This document shows positions 55,790-63,950 of a DNA stretch of 64,000 nucleotides, piece by piece. Under the pieces are notes generated by a model that did not search any database, had not been told where the DNA came from, and saw nothing but the letters and a program-made list of their open reading frames with translations. Both the position numbers and the translations under genes were made by a program. Every line of letters begins with the position of its first letter. Position 1 is the stretch's first letter. Source of the DNA: CAVYTF01 sp963771435 (GTDB lineage: Bacteria > Bacteroidota > Bacteroidia > Chitinophagales > Chitinophagaceae); NCBI GenBank assembly GCA_963771435.1, contig CAVYTF010000001.1:62001-126000 (forward strand), read 5' to 3'.

Positions 55790-56314
55790 ATGCGGAAATT
55801 AAGTATGGAGGAATTGGGGAGAAAAAGTGTGGAGGAGGTGAAAGGCTCGGAAAAGAACCGGGTGATCGCTGTATTGGAGAATGTGCGCAGCGCCTATAAT
55901 GTTGGGAGCGTGTTGCGGACGGCCGATGCTTTTTTGCTTGAGGCGGTTTATACGACAGGATATACGCCGCATACGCCGCATAAACAAATAACTAAAACAT
56001 CGCTGGGGGCGGAAGAAAGCGTGGTGCAGCAACATTTTGGAAATGCTGCGGAAGCTATTGCGGCGTTAAAGGCAGCGGATTTTAAGGTATATGCGATCGA
56101 GCAGGCTGAAGGGCGCATTGAATTGCAGGACTTTGTTTTTAATGCCGATGAAAAGGTTGCTGTGGTTTTTGGAAATGAAGTAACAGGCGTGGAGGAAGAG
56201 ACGATAAAGCTGTGCGATGGGTGCATTGAGATACCTCAATACGGTATGAAGCATTCGTTGAATATATCAGTGGCAGCGGGGATTGTGTTGTGGCATATCG
56301 TAAGCGGACTGTAA
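55790..56314 (+). CDS. SPOUT-family (TrmH/SpoU) RNA 2'-O-methyltransferase
   Basis: 175 residues from ATG 55790 (MRKLSMEELGRKSVEE). SPOUT motifs: ENVRSAYNVGSVLRTADAF (motif 1), VVFGNEVTGVEEETIKLCDG (motif 2) and IEIPQYGMKHSLNISVAAGI (motif 3), which make the trefoil-knot SAM site. The target, tRNA or rRNA 2'-OH, is not clear from sequence. An ATG at 55805 is an alternative start. Confidence 0.9.
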   Translation: MRKLSMEELGRKSVEEVKGSEKNRVIAVLENVRSAYNVGSVLRTADAFLLEAVYTTGYTPHTPHKQITKTSLGAEESVVQQHFGNAAEAIAALKAADFKVYAIEQAEGRIELQDFVFNADEKVAVVFGNEVTGVEEETIKLCDGCIEIPQYGMKHSLNISVAAGIVLWHIVSGL

Positions 56315-56344
56315 ATTTGCGCTTTTATAATTTATAATTTCTTC

Positions 56345-57265
56345 ATGCCTACAGTAAAAAATTATCTATCTCTTGTAAAATTTTCTCATACCATTTTTGC
56401 AATGCCTTTTGCGATGATCGGGTTTTGTTTGGGGGTATATCGGTTTAATATTTTGAATATAGGTCAATGGAATTTAAATAAGGCTATCGGTTGGGAAAGT
56501 TTGTATGATTGGAAATATATTGTAGTAAAGCTCCTACTCGTTCTCGTTTGCATGGTCACCGCCCGCAGCGCAGCCATGGCTTTCAACCGCTACCTTGACA
56601 GAAGCTTTGATGCTAAGAATCCGCGCACTGCTATCCGCGAAATACCAAAAGGTATTATTTCACCGGACAATGCCCTGCGGTTCACTATTTTTTCGTGCCT
56701 ATTGTTTCTTGTGGCTTGTTTTTTCATCAACAGGATCTGTTTTTATCTGGCGCCGGTGGCATTGTTTGTTGTTTTATTTTATAGTTATACCAAACGGTTT
56801 ACGGCGCTTTGCCATTTGGTGTTAGGATTGGGATTATCGCTTGCACCGATTGGAGCATATTTAGCAGTAACAGGACGATTTGATGTTTTGCCTGTGCTGT
56901 TTTCCTTTGCGGTTATTTTTTGGGTGAGTGGATTTGATATTATCTATGCGTTGCAGGATGTTGACTTTGATAAATCACAAAATTTGTATTCAATCCCTGT
57001 TGTTTTGGGAAAGAAAAAAGGATTACGCACTTCGGAATTGTTTCATTTGCTAAGTGCGGTTTGTGTTCTTGCCGCAGGTGTTTATGGTAGTTTTCATTGG
57101 CTGTATTGGGTAGGTATTGCAGTATTTATTGGCATGTTGTTTTACCAGCATTCGCTTGTCAAGCCCAATGACCTGAGCAAGGTGAATATTGCTTTTATGA
57201 CTGCCAATGGCATAGCGAGTGTAGTGTTTGGGGTATTGGTAATTGCAGATTTAATTGCATATTAA
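56345..57265 (+). CDS. ubiA: UbiA-type polyprenyltransferase (menaquinone pathway)
   Basis: 306 residues with about eight membrane helices. The two aspartate-rich motifs are seen: NRYLDRSFDAKNPRTAIREI (NxxxDxxxD) and DIIYALQDVDFDKSQNLYSI. Such enzymes attach an isoprenoid chain to an aromatic acid; in Bacteroidota the product is most probably menaquinone, either by the MenA or MqnP route (inference). It precedes ruvX with a 6-bp gap. Confidence 0.9.
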   Translation: MPTVKNYLSLVKFSHTIFAMPFAMIGFCLGVYRFNILNIGQWNLNKAIGWESLYDWKYIVVKLLLVLVCMVTARSAAMAFNRYLDRSFDAKNPRTAIREIPKGIISPDNALRFTIFSCLLFLVACFFINRICFYLAPVALFVVLFYSYTKRFTALCHLVLGLGLSLAPIGAYLAVTGRFDVLPVLFSFAVIFWVSGFDIIYALQDVDFDKSQNLYSIPVVLGKKKGLRTSELFHLLSAVCVLAAGVYGSFHWLYWVGIAVFIGMLFYQHSLVKPNDLSKVNIAFMTANGIASVVFGVLVIADLIAY

Positions 57266-57271
57266 AAGACG

Positions 57272-57685
57272 ATGGCAAGAATCCTCTGCATTGACTATGG
57301 CAAAAAACGAACAGGTTTAGCAGTTACTGACCCTCTTCAAATTATTGCGACAGCCTTAACTACTGTTGAAACAATAGAGCTAATTTCCTTCTTAAAGAAA
57401 TATTTTCAGAGTGAGAATGTCGAGTTGATCATAATAGGCGAACCCAAAAACCTTGATGATTCCGACACTCATGCAACGCCATTAGTAAATACATTCATCA
57501 AACAACTAAAAAAGGAATTCCCTTTAATCCCGGTTGAAAAAGTTGACGAGCGCTATACTTCAAAACTTGCATCACAGGCAATGATAGAAATGGGGATGAA
57601 GAAAAAGGACCGGCAGGTGAAAGGAAATACGGATAAAATAGCTGCTACGATAATGTTGCAAGAGTTTTTGAGGAATAAGATTTAA
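57272..57685 (+). CDS. ruvX: Putative Holliday junction resolvase RuvX/YqgF
   Basis: 137 residues. RNase H-like fold with CIDYGKKRTGLAVTDPLQI (first Asp), VELIIIGEPKNLDDSDTHAT (Glu) and VDERYTSKLA (last Asp). Members of the family act in rRNA processing or on recombination junctions. Very close after the UbiA-type gene. Confidence 0.95.
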   Translation: MARILCIDYGKKRTGLAVTDPLQIIATALTTVETIELISFLKKYFQSENVELIIIGEPKNLDDSDTHATPLVNTFIKQLKKEFPLIPVEKVDERYTSKLASQAMIEMGMKKKDRQVKGNTDKIAATIMLQEFLRNKI

Positions 57686-57714
57686 TGCCTAAATGTTGTT
57701 TAAATAATTGAAAT

Positions 57715-57722
57715 TAAATTTG
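57715..57722 (+). promoter_or_regulatory. Bacteroidota -7 promoter element of def (TAAATTTG)
   Basis: TAnnTTTG match about 32 bp before the def ATG, giving a leader of normal length. Confidence 0.5.
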
Positions 57723-57754
57723 CAGATTATTTTATAATTAATCAGATCAAGGAA

Positions 57755-58333
57755 ATGATTTTACCTATTGTTGCATACGGCGCAGCCGTTTTAAGGAAGA
57801 AAGCTGTGGATATTAATACGGATTATCCCGGGCTTGAGAAGTTGATAGCAGACATGTGGGAAACCATGTATGCCAGTAACGGTGTGGGGCTTGCTGCCCC
57901 ACAGGTAAACAAAGACATCCGCCTTTTTGTAATGGACAGTGAGCAGATCTTCAAAAACCAGGAAGAGGAAGACAAAGGAAAATACAATGATGAACCTGGC
58001 TTTAAACGAATATTTATTAATGCGCATTTAGTGGAATTGGATGGAGAAGAATGGCCTTACAATGAAGGCTGCCTCAGTATCCCAAAGATAAGGGAAGATG
58101 TGGAGCGCCCAGAACAAATAACACTACAGTATCTAGATGAAAAATTTCAACCTTATACAGAAACCTTTACAGGTATTTCTGCCCGCATTATCCAGCATGA
58201 ATATGACCATATTGAAGGAAAACTCTTTATAGATTATCTCAAGCCTTTCAAAAGAAAATTGCTTAAGGGCAAACTTGCCGACATCAGCAAGGGGAACATC
58301 AAAACCGATTATAAAATGGTTTTTCCTAAATGA
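57755..58333 (+). CDS. def: Peptide deformylase
   Basis: 192 residues. Three family motifs: GVGLAAPQVNKDIR, NEGCLSIPKIREDV, and IIQHEYDHIEGKL with the HExxH metal site. It removes the formyl group from nascent proteins. The 4-bp overlap with the next gene (ATGA) suggests translational coupling. Confidence 0.97.
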   Translation: MILPIVAYGAAVLRKKAVDINTDYPGLEKLIADMWETMYASNGVGLAAPQVNKDIRLFVMDSEQIFKNQEEEDKGKYNDEPGFKRIFINAHLVELDGEEWPYNEGCLSIPKIREDVERPEQITLQYLDEKFQPYTETFTGISARIIQHEYDHIEGKLFIDYLKPFKRKLLKGKLADISKGNIKTDYKMVFPK

Positions 58334-59258
58334 GAACCTGCTACATCTTAGCGTTCATTTTTCTTGCACATATTTGTTCTGCACAGGATACTGCTGTTGT
58401 TTTTGAAGGCGCGAAAGTGATGTTGCCGGAAGTGATCATCCGCAATAATCTTGATTATAAAACAATCCTCAACCAAATAAAAAACGACACCACTTTTTAC
58501 AAAGCCTTTCGCAATCTGCATGTTGTTGAATATTCCTCTTACAACAACATTTTGATAAAAGATAAAAAGGGTGATAACCTTGCAACCTACTACAGTAAAA
58601 CAAGACAGCACCGAAGCAACGGCTGCCGTGCTACTGAAGTGCTTGAGCAAAAAACTACCGGTGATTTCTTCAATCCTGACAGCAGTTACAACTATGTTAC
58701 CGCGGAAATGTTTGCTTCCCTGTTTTTTGCAAAAGGGAGCGTTTGCGGTGAAAACAATATTGTTGCGGGTCATGAGTTCAACCCGGACAATAAAAGCGGG
58801 ATGGAGAAGCGCAAAGAGCAGCTAAAAATGCTTTTCTTCAACCCGGGAAGAAGATCCCGGGGATACCCTTCATTGGCAATAAACTGGATCTGTATGATGA
58901 AGATGCAGCAAAACTTTATGACTATAAGCTGGAGTATGTTGACGACAAAGGCATTCCTGCGTACAAGTTTACTATTACTAAAAAAGAAGGGCTTGGCTTT
59001 TTTAAAAGTGGTGATGTAGTTGTGGATGAGATGACGACATGGTTTAACACGAAAAACATGGAGGTGCTTGGACGTAATTATTCTCTTAGCTATGGGGCGG
59101 GGGTGTATGATTTTGATGTGAACATGGAGGTGGAAATGACACATAGTGGGGATCTTCTGGTGCCACAGACGCTTCGTTATAAAGGGAATTTTGGAGTGGT
59201 GTTCAAGAAGCGCGAGCGTGGGGAGTTTACTGCGACGCTGTTTGACTTTAAGCAATAA
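58330..59258 (+). CDS. Hypothetical secreted protein, frameshifted near 58845
   Basis: The N-terminal 180 residues (signal peptide MRTCYILAFIFLAHICSAQ, then VMLPEVIIRNNLDYKTILNQ..) are in the frame that ends at 59019. The end (KSGDVVVDEMTTWFNTKNME.. to 59258) is in another frame, which also supplies IPFIGNKLDLYDEDAAKLYD in between. One G missing near 58844-58847 reconciles them into about 309 residues. The family is unknown; the VILPEV and NTKNMEV-type sequences recall outer-membrane-related Bacteroidota proteins. Overlaps def by 4 bp. Confidence 0.7.
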
Positions 59259-59263
59259 GCATG

Positions 59264-59395
59264 GTTCCCATAGGGTTGGGTGGTATGTACCATGGGTTTA
59301 CCATGGATGTGGCATGGAGTTAAATCAGTATAAGTTCAGTATAACTACAGTATAAGTTCAGTATAACTAGGGTATAAGCCCGGTTATTTTGTTGT
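59264..59395. repeat. Tandem array, 11-bp period, two unit types
   Basis: CCATGG-type units at 59290, 59301 and 59312 and AGTATA-type units at 59327, 59338, 59349, 59360 and 59371 are all 11 bp apart. The CCATGG units are palindromic. The array lies between two convergent genes. Confidence 0.9.
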
Positions 59396-59399
59396 TTGT

Positions 59400-60254
59400 T
59401 CAGGAAGCGTTAATATTAAAAAGCGCGTTAAGTTCAGTATAAGAAATAATCTCAGATGCAAAACTGAAGGTTCCTTTTTGGGAAACTTCCTGGGCGGCTT
59501 TGATGAAAGCGTTGTAGGCTACTCTTGCTAATGAGGAGCCGAGGCTAACCCTTTTGACGCCAAGATCAGCGAGTTCGTTAAGTGTAAAGTTGGTGTTGCT
59601 TAACCCCATAATGACATTTACAGGCTTGGGGGTAAGTGCTGTTACAACTGTTTTAATCTCTTGATGGGTTTTTAGGCCGGGGGCAAAGAGGACGTCTGCG
59701 CCTGCTTCAGCATAGGCCTGCAAACGGCTGATGGTATCTTTTAAATCGGGGCGGCCATGGATGAGATTTTCTGCTCTTGCTGTTAATGTGAAGGGGAAGG
59801 GAAGGCTGTGGGCTGCCTTAACTGCTGCTTTGATGCGCTCAACTGATAGTTCGAAGGGGTAGATGGGGTTTGCGGGGTTGCCTGTACTATCTTCGATAGA
59901 ACCTCCTACAAGTCCTGCCTCCGCGGTGAGGAAGATGGTTTTGGCACAGGCTTCAGGATCATCGGCAAAACCATTTTCGAGGTCGGCGGAAACGGGAAGA
60001 TTGGTTGCTGAAACGATTGCTCTTGCGTTTTCTAATGTCTCTTTACGGCTAACTACCCCTTGCCCATCAGGCTTGCCGAGAGAAAATGCCAGACCTGCAC
60101 TGGTGGTGGCAAGGGCTTCAAAGCCAAGGCTTTCCAATATTCTTGCAGAACCCCTGTCCCAAGGGTTGGGGATAACAAATATGCCGGACCGTTGGTGGAG
60201 GGCTTTAAAGGTGATCGCTTTTGCGAATTGTGAATTATCAGTTGGTGTTTGCAT
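59400..60254 (-). CDS. Isocitrate lyase/PEP mutase family protein
   Basis: 284 residues. Barrel motifs: FVIPNPWDRGSARILESLGF, ATTSAGLAFSLG, PVSADLENGFADD (the metal-binding region) and GGSIEDST. The KKCGH catalytic loop of true isocitrate lyases is absent, so an oxaloacetate decarboxylase, PEP mutase or 2,3-dimethylmalate lyase type of reaction is more likely; the substrate is not known. It stands alone. Confidence 0.88.
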   Translation of the reverse strand: MQTPTDNSQFAKAITFKALHQRSGIFVIPNPWDRGSARILESLGFEALATTSAGLAFSLGKPDGQGVVSRKETLENARAIVSATNLPVSADLENGFADDPEACAKTIFLTAEAGLVGGSIEDSTGNPANPIYPFELSVERIKAAVKAAHSLPFPFTLTARAENLIHGRPDLKDTISRLQAYAEAGADVLFAPGLKTHQEIKTVVTALTPKPVNVIMGLSNTNFTLNELADLGVKRVSLGSSLARVAYNAFIKAAQEVSQKGTFSFASEIISYTELNALFNINAS

Positions 60255-60380
60255 TTAAATGTTATTTGTTTTTTACTGAATATTATATGCCTCTAAATTA
60301 AATATCTTATGAAGATAAAACAACACAATTTGTTCTCAATTTAAGCAATAAGTTTGTGTTTATCTCTAATCATTTCATCC

Positions 60381-60617
60381 ATGAGAATATATTTTCCAGG
60401 GGGCATTGTAGCAATCGTTATTGTGCTCTATTTTTTCTATTCAGTCAACAGGAGCAACAGGTTAAGAAGGCAAAACAGGCAGGATAAATTAGCAGAACGC
60501 CAAGAGGAATTATTACGGGTGCTTAGAAATAAGAAAAAGAAAATGGAACAAAACGAATCTGAACAACTTACAAAAGACAGTATACTGAATAAAGAGGAAG
60601 ATTTTGGTACAAGCTAA
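60381..60617 (+). CDS. Small membrane-anchored hypothetical protein
   Basis: 78 residues from ATG 60381 (MRIYFPGGIVAIVIVLYFFY). One N-terminal membrane helix is followed by a strongly charged helix (RRQNRQDKLAERQEELLRVL, KKKKMEQNESEQLTKDS) that would form a coiled coil. The start chosen is supported by the helix. No function assigned. Confidence 0.6.
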   Translation: MRIYFPGGIVAIVIVLYFFYSVNRSNRLRRQNRQDKLAERQEELLRVLRNKKKKMEQNESEQLTKDSILNKEEDFGTS

Positions 60618-60794
60618 AAACTCATCATCATTTCCATATACATCCCTTGTACTTTCTATGTCAAACCCAGACGAAAGGGTAAGCAGAAGGGATGTAAATA
60701 TCTCGTTTACGCATAATTGAAACAGCAAAACTAATTTGGAATATCAACTAATATCACAAACTTTGCTTTTTTTACAGCCCCGGCAAACAATTCT

Positions 60795-61379
60795 ATGACT
60801 TTAATTGAAGCGCTATTAGTCGCAGCATTAGGTGGGATATTCACAAGTATCGCAATTCCTTTGTCAAGCTATTTTATAGTGAGACTTTTAAATAAATTTT
60901 TGGTATGTGTCAAAATAGACGAAAGAGATGAGTTTAATTATAAAGTCTATAATATTAAAATACAAAACTGCTCATTAGTGACATTAAAAAATATGACCAC
61001 GCAAGTGACTATAGACAATAACAAAAATGATATTATTTCTAATAGTAGAATCAAAATATTTTGTGAAAAAGCTAAAGTTGATAATGGACTATTATCATGG
61101 TCTAAAAATGTCAACAATAATAATTTCCCTCAAATTGATATAAACCAAGGAGAGTCGCCTGATATAAATCTAATCAGGTATCATTTTGACGACCCACAAA
61201 ATGCAATTGAAATAGCATCTGAACAAGGTTTTTTTGATGGAAATAATAAATCAAGAACTGTATTAAATGCTAATCGTAATTACATGCTTAATGTATTAAT
61301 TACAGGTGAAAATTTATGGCCAAAGAGAAGAACATTTACGTTTAACCATACATCAAAACAACTTATAAAAAATAATTAA
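60795..61379 (+). CDS. Hypothetical membrane protein
   Basis: 194 residues with one N-terminal membrane helix (LIEALLVAALGGIFTSIAIP) and a soluble beta-rich remainder (KVYNIKIQNCSLVTLKNMTT, SPDINLIRYHFDDP). No family recognised. AT-rich and on its own. The gap from 60618 to 60794 has no coding sign. Confidence 0.6.
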   Translation: MTLIEALLVAALGGIFTSIAIPLSSYFIVRLLNKFLVCVKIDERDEFNYKVYNIKIQNCSLVTLKNMTTQVTIDNNKNDIISNSRIKIFCEKAKVDNGLLSWSKNVNNNNFPQIDINQGESPDINLIRYHFDDPQNAIEIASEQGFFDGNNKSRTVLNANRNYMLNVLITGENLWPKRRTFTFNHTSKQLIKNN

Positions 61380-61511
61380 TGTTTTACTTATAACTTGTTC
61401 TGGAAGCTATTAATTAACCTCGTCAACCCTAAAATAGTCAATTACCTCTGACAAATCATCTTCATAACAAAAAAACTTTACCTCATTTCTTTATTTTTTC
61501 AAATATTCCCT

Positions 61512-61519
61512 TACCTTTG
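61512..61519 (+). promoter_or_regulatory. Bacteroidota -7 promoter element of the rplK operon (TACCTTTG)
   Basis: Exact TAnnTTTG match; the leader before the rplK ATG is about 85 bp, unlike the leaderless examples in this window. Confidence 0.65.
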
Positions 61520-61605
61520 CCGCCCCAAAAGTTCTTTTGTTTAAGAATAGTTGAATTGGGAGTTCTGCAATAATTGCCGGACGCTATCACCAAAAAATTA
61601 ATAAA

Positions 61606-62049
61606 ATGGCTAAAGAAATCACAGGCTTCGTAAAGCTGCAGGTTAAAGGCGGACAAGCCAACCCTGCACCTCCCGTAGGCCCTGCGCTCGGCTCCAAGGG
61701 CGTAAACATCATGGAGTTCTGCAAGCAGTTCAATGCACGTACGCAGGACAAGATAGGCAAGATCGTTCCCGTTTTAATCACGGTTTATGCAGACAAGTCG
61801 TTCGATTTTGTCATCAAAACAGCTCCTGCATCTCTTCAATTACTGGAAGCTGCCAAAGTGCAAAAAGGTTCTAAAGAAAGCAACCGCGCAAAAGTTGGTA
61901 AAGTGACCTGGGCACAGGTGGAGGTTATTGCCAAAGACAAAATGGCTGATCTCAATTGCTTTACCGTTGAAAGCGGGATGAAAATGGTGGCAGGCACAGC
62001 CCGCAGTTTGGGAATAACTGTGGAAGGCGCCGCACCATGGGATAATTAA
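61606..62049 (+). CDS. rplK: 50S ribosomal protein L11
   Basis: 147 residues: VKLQVKGGQANPAPPVGPAL, GSKGVNIMEFCKQFNARTQ and a C-terminal domain ending GITVEGAAPWDN, typical of L11. It binds 23S rRNA at the GTPase-associated centre. First gene of the rplKAJL cluster; next gene 25 bp downstream. Confidence 0.98.
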   Translation: MAKEITGFVKLQVKGGQANPAPPVGPALGSKGVNIMEFCKQFNARTQDKIGKIVPVLITVYADKSFDFVIKTAPASLQLLEAAKVQKGSKESNRAKVGKVTWAQVEVIAKDKMADLNCFTVESGMKMVAGTARSLGITVEGAAPWDN

Positions 62050-62074
62050 TTAAAGAACCTTAAATTTATTTGCA

Positions 62075-62770
62075 ATGGCAACTCTGAATAAAAAAAGAAA
62101 AGTAGTGGAAGCAAAGGTGGATAAAACCAAAGCTTACAACCTGAAAGATGCTTCTAGCTTAGTGAAACAAGTGAACACCACAAAGTTTGACAGTTCAGTC
62201 GATCTTCATATACGTTTGGGCATTGACCCTAAAAAGGCTGACCAGCAGGTGCGCGGAACAGTGACGCTGCCGCACGGAACGGGCAAAACAAAGCGTGTGC
62301 TGGTTCTTTGCCCGCCGGATAAAGAAGCGGATGCAAAAGCTGCAGGCGCTGACTATGCCGGTTTGGATGAATTTGTGACAAAGATAGAAGGCGGATGGGT
62401 GGATGTGGACGTGATCATCGCGACGCCTTCTGTGATGCCTAAAATTGGTAAATTGGGTAAAATATTAGGGCCGCGTAACCTGATGCCGAACCCTAAAACG
62501 GGTACGGTAACCAATGACGTGGCAGGCGCAGTGAACGAAGTGAAAGGCGGTAAGATCGCTTTTAAGGTGGATAAGGCAGGGATAGTTCATGCATCTATCG
62601 GGCGGGTGTCTTTTGCACCTGAAAAGCTTGCAGACAATAGCCAGGAGCTTATTAATGCCATCCTGAAGCTGAAACCTTCTACTGCAAAGGGCATTTATGT
62701 GAAAGGCATCAGCTTAGCTAGTACGATGAGCCCAGGCATTTCAATCGACACAAAATCTGTTCAGAATTAA
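62075..62770 (+). CDS. rplA: 50S ribosomal protein L1
   Basis: 231 residues with the L1 motif region KLGKILGPRNLMPNPKTGTV and FDSSVDLHIRLGIDPKKADQ. L1 forms the stalk at the ribosomal E site and represses its own operon in other bacteria. Intact. Confidence 0.98.
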   Translation: MATLNKKRKVVEAKVDKTKAYNLKDASSLVKQVNTTKFDSSVDLHIRLGIDPKKADQQVRGTVTLPHGTGKTKRVLVLCPPDKEADAKAAGADYAGLDEFVTKIEGGWVDVDVIIATPSVMPKIGKLGKILGPRNLMPNPKTGTVTNDVAGAVNEVKGGKIAFKVDKAGIVHASIGRVSFAPEKLADNSQELINAILKLKPSTAKGIYVKGISLASTMSPGISIDTKSVQN

Positions 62771-62802
62771 AAATACATAGTCGAACGAGTAACGGAGTCC
62801 TT

Positions 62803-62816
62803 TAGGAGGAGGAGTT
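62803..62816 (+). promoter_or_regulatory. Strong Shine-Dalgarno sequence (AGGAGGAGGAG)
   Basis: An unusually long anti-16S match for this phylum, just before a mini-ORF whose stop overlaps the rplJ ATG. Confidence 0.7.
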
Positions 62817-62843
62817 ATGATCGATAAAAAATTACCGTTATGA
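62817..62843 (+). CDS. Mini-ORF upstream of rplJ (8 residues)
   Basis: MIDKKLPL, from ATG 62817 to TGA 62841-62843. The stop overlaps the rplJ ATG (62840) as ATGA, the geometry of translational coupling, and a strong SD precedes it. It may set the rate of rplJ translation. It could also be chance, but the SD argues for use. Confidence 0.45.
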   Translation: MIDKKLPL

Positions 62844-63367
62844 CTAAAGATCAAAAAAACGAAGTGATAGGCGTTCTCAAAGAGAAATTCAGCCAATATA
62901 ATAATTTTTACGTTACCAACACGGAGGCATTAACTGTTTCGCAGATCGGCAAACTACGCCGCATTTGTTTTAACAAGCAGGTGGAAATGAAAGTGGCTAA
63001 GAACACTTTGATACGCAAGGCGCTAGAGCAAATTGACGATAAGAAATATGAAGGGGTGTATGAAAGCCTTAGTGGCGTGACTGCATTGCTTTTCAGTGAA
63101 GATGCAAAAGAGCCTGCATTGATCATCAGCACTTTCCGCACGGAAACAAAGACGGAAAAGCCAGTGCTGAAAGCGGCTTATATTGACAGTGCTGTATTTG
63201 TTGGCAACGATCAGTTGGAGGCATTGAAAACGCTGAAAAGCAAGAATGACCTTATTGGTGAGATCATTGGCTTGCTGCAATCGCCTATTAAGAATGTAAT
63301 GAGCGGATTGAATGCTGGGAACAAGTTGGCAGGGTTGGTGAAGGCGCTGGAAGATAGATTGAATTGA
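62840..63367 (+). CDS. rplJ: 50S ribosomal protein L10
   Basis: 175 residues: TKDQKNEVIGVLKEKFSQYN, then LTVSQIGKLRRICFNKQVEM, MKVAKNTLIRKALEQ, and the C-terminal helix that anchors L7/L12 dimers (MSGLNAGNKLAGLVKALEDR). Start fits the family. Only 69 bp separate it from rplA, including the mini-ORF. Confidence 0.97.
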   Translation: MTKDQKNEVIGVLKEKFSQYNNFYVTNTEALTVSQIGKLRRICFNKQVEMKVAKNTLIRKALEQIDDKKYEGVYESLSGVTALLFSEDAKEPALIISTFRTETKTEKPVLKAAYIDSAVFVGNDQLEALKTLKSKNDLIGEIIGLLQSPIKNVMSGLNAGNKLAGLVKALEDRLN

Positions 63368-63372
63368 GTAGT

Positions 63373-63410
63373 CAGCCTTGAGCTGTGAGCAATGAGCTTT
63401 TAACAATCAG
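63373..63410. repeat. Heptad repeat between rplJ and rplL
   Basis: Units gccttga, gctgtga, gcaatga, gctttta step by 7 bp just after the rplJ stop. Placement between two ribosomal genes of one operon is notable. Confidence 0.7.
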
Positions 63411-63428
63411 TACTGATACTTTAAAAAT

Positions 63429-63467
63429 AAAGCCTACGCCTTGGGGCTTTTGTCAAGGCAAATTTTT
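63429..63467 (+). promoter_or_regulatory. Overlapping alternative hairpins between rplJ and rplL
   Basis: Arms AAAGCC/GGCTTT (63429-63434 with 63445-63450) and GCCTTG/CAAGGC (63438-63443 with 63454-63459) share sequence, so only one can form. The second is followed by a T-rich run like a terminator. A CCGCC/GGCGG stem follows at 63478-63502. This could adjust L7/L12 against L10. Confidence 0.4.
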
Positions 63468-63517
63468 TTAAACCATCCGCCGGAGTAAAACTGTGAAGGC
63501 GGAAAAAATTTAAACAT

Positions 63518-63899
63518 ATGGCAGACTTAAAATCATTCGCAGACCAACTGGTTAACTTAACAGTAAAGGAAGTTAACGAACTGGCAAAAATTCTAAAAGA
63601 AGAGTACGGTATTGAACCGGCGGCGCCTGCCGTAGCGGTATCTTCAGGCGGTGGTGGCGCTGCGGCAGCTCCCGTTGTTGAAGAAACAAACAGCTTTTGA
63701 TGTTATCCTAAAAGCTGCAGGCCCAAACAAGTTGCAGGTAGTTAAAATCGTTAAAGAATTAACCGGCCTCGGCTTGAAAGAAGCTAAAGACTTAGTGGAT
63801 GGCGCACCTAAACCTATTAAAGAAGGTGTTGCTAAAAATGAAGCTGAAGATATAGCGGCTAAGCTGAAAGAAGCAAGCGCTGAAGTAGAAATTAAATAA
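63518..63899 (+). CDS. rplL: 50S ribosomal protein L7/L12, one frameshift near 63685
   Basis: The N-terminal dimerisation part and hinge (MADLKSFADQLVNLTVKEVN.. VSSGGGGAAAAPVVEE) are in one frame and stop at 63700. The C-terminal domain (FDVILKAAGPNKLQVVKIVK, LTGLGLKEAKDLVDGAPKPI, KEASAEVEIK) continues in another. One extra A in the run at 63684-63686 restores the ~126-residue protein. As the gene is essential and the run is a homopolymer, a sequence error is likely. Confidence 0.96.
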
Positions 63900-63921
63900 T
63901 CTACTCGTTCTCAAACTTATA

Positions 63922-63950
63922 AAACCTCATCCGAAACGATGGGGTTTTTT
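63922..63950 (+). terminator. Rho-independent terminator after rplL
   Basis: Arms AAACCTCATC and GATGGGGTTT around CGAAAC, followed by T residues. It ends or attenuates transcription after rplL, before the genes beyond the window. Confidence 0.88.
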
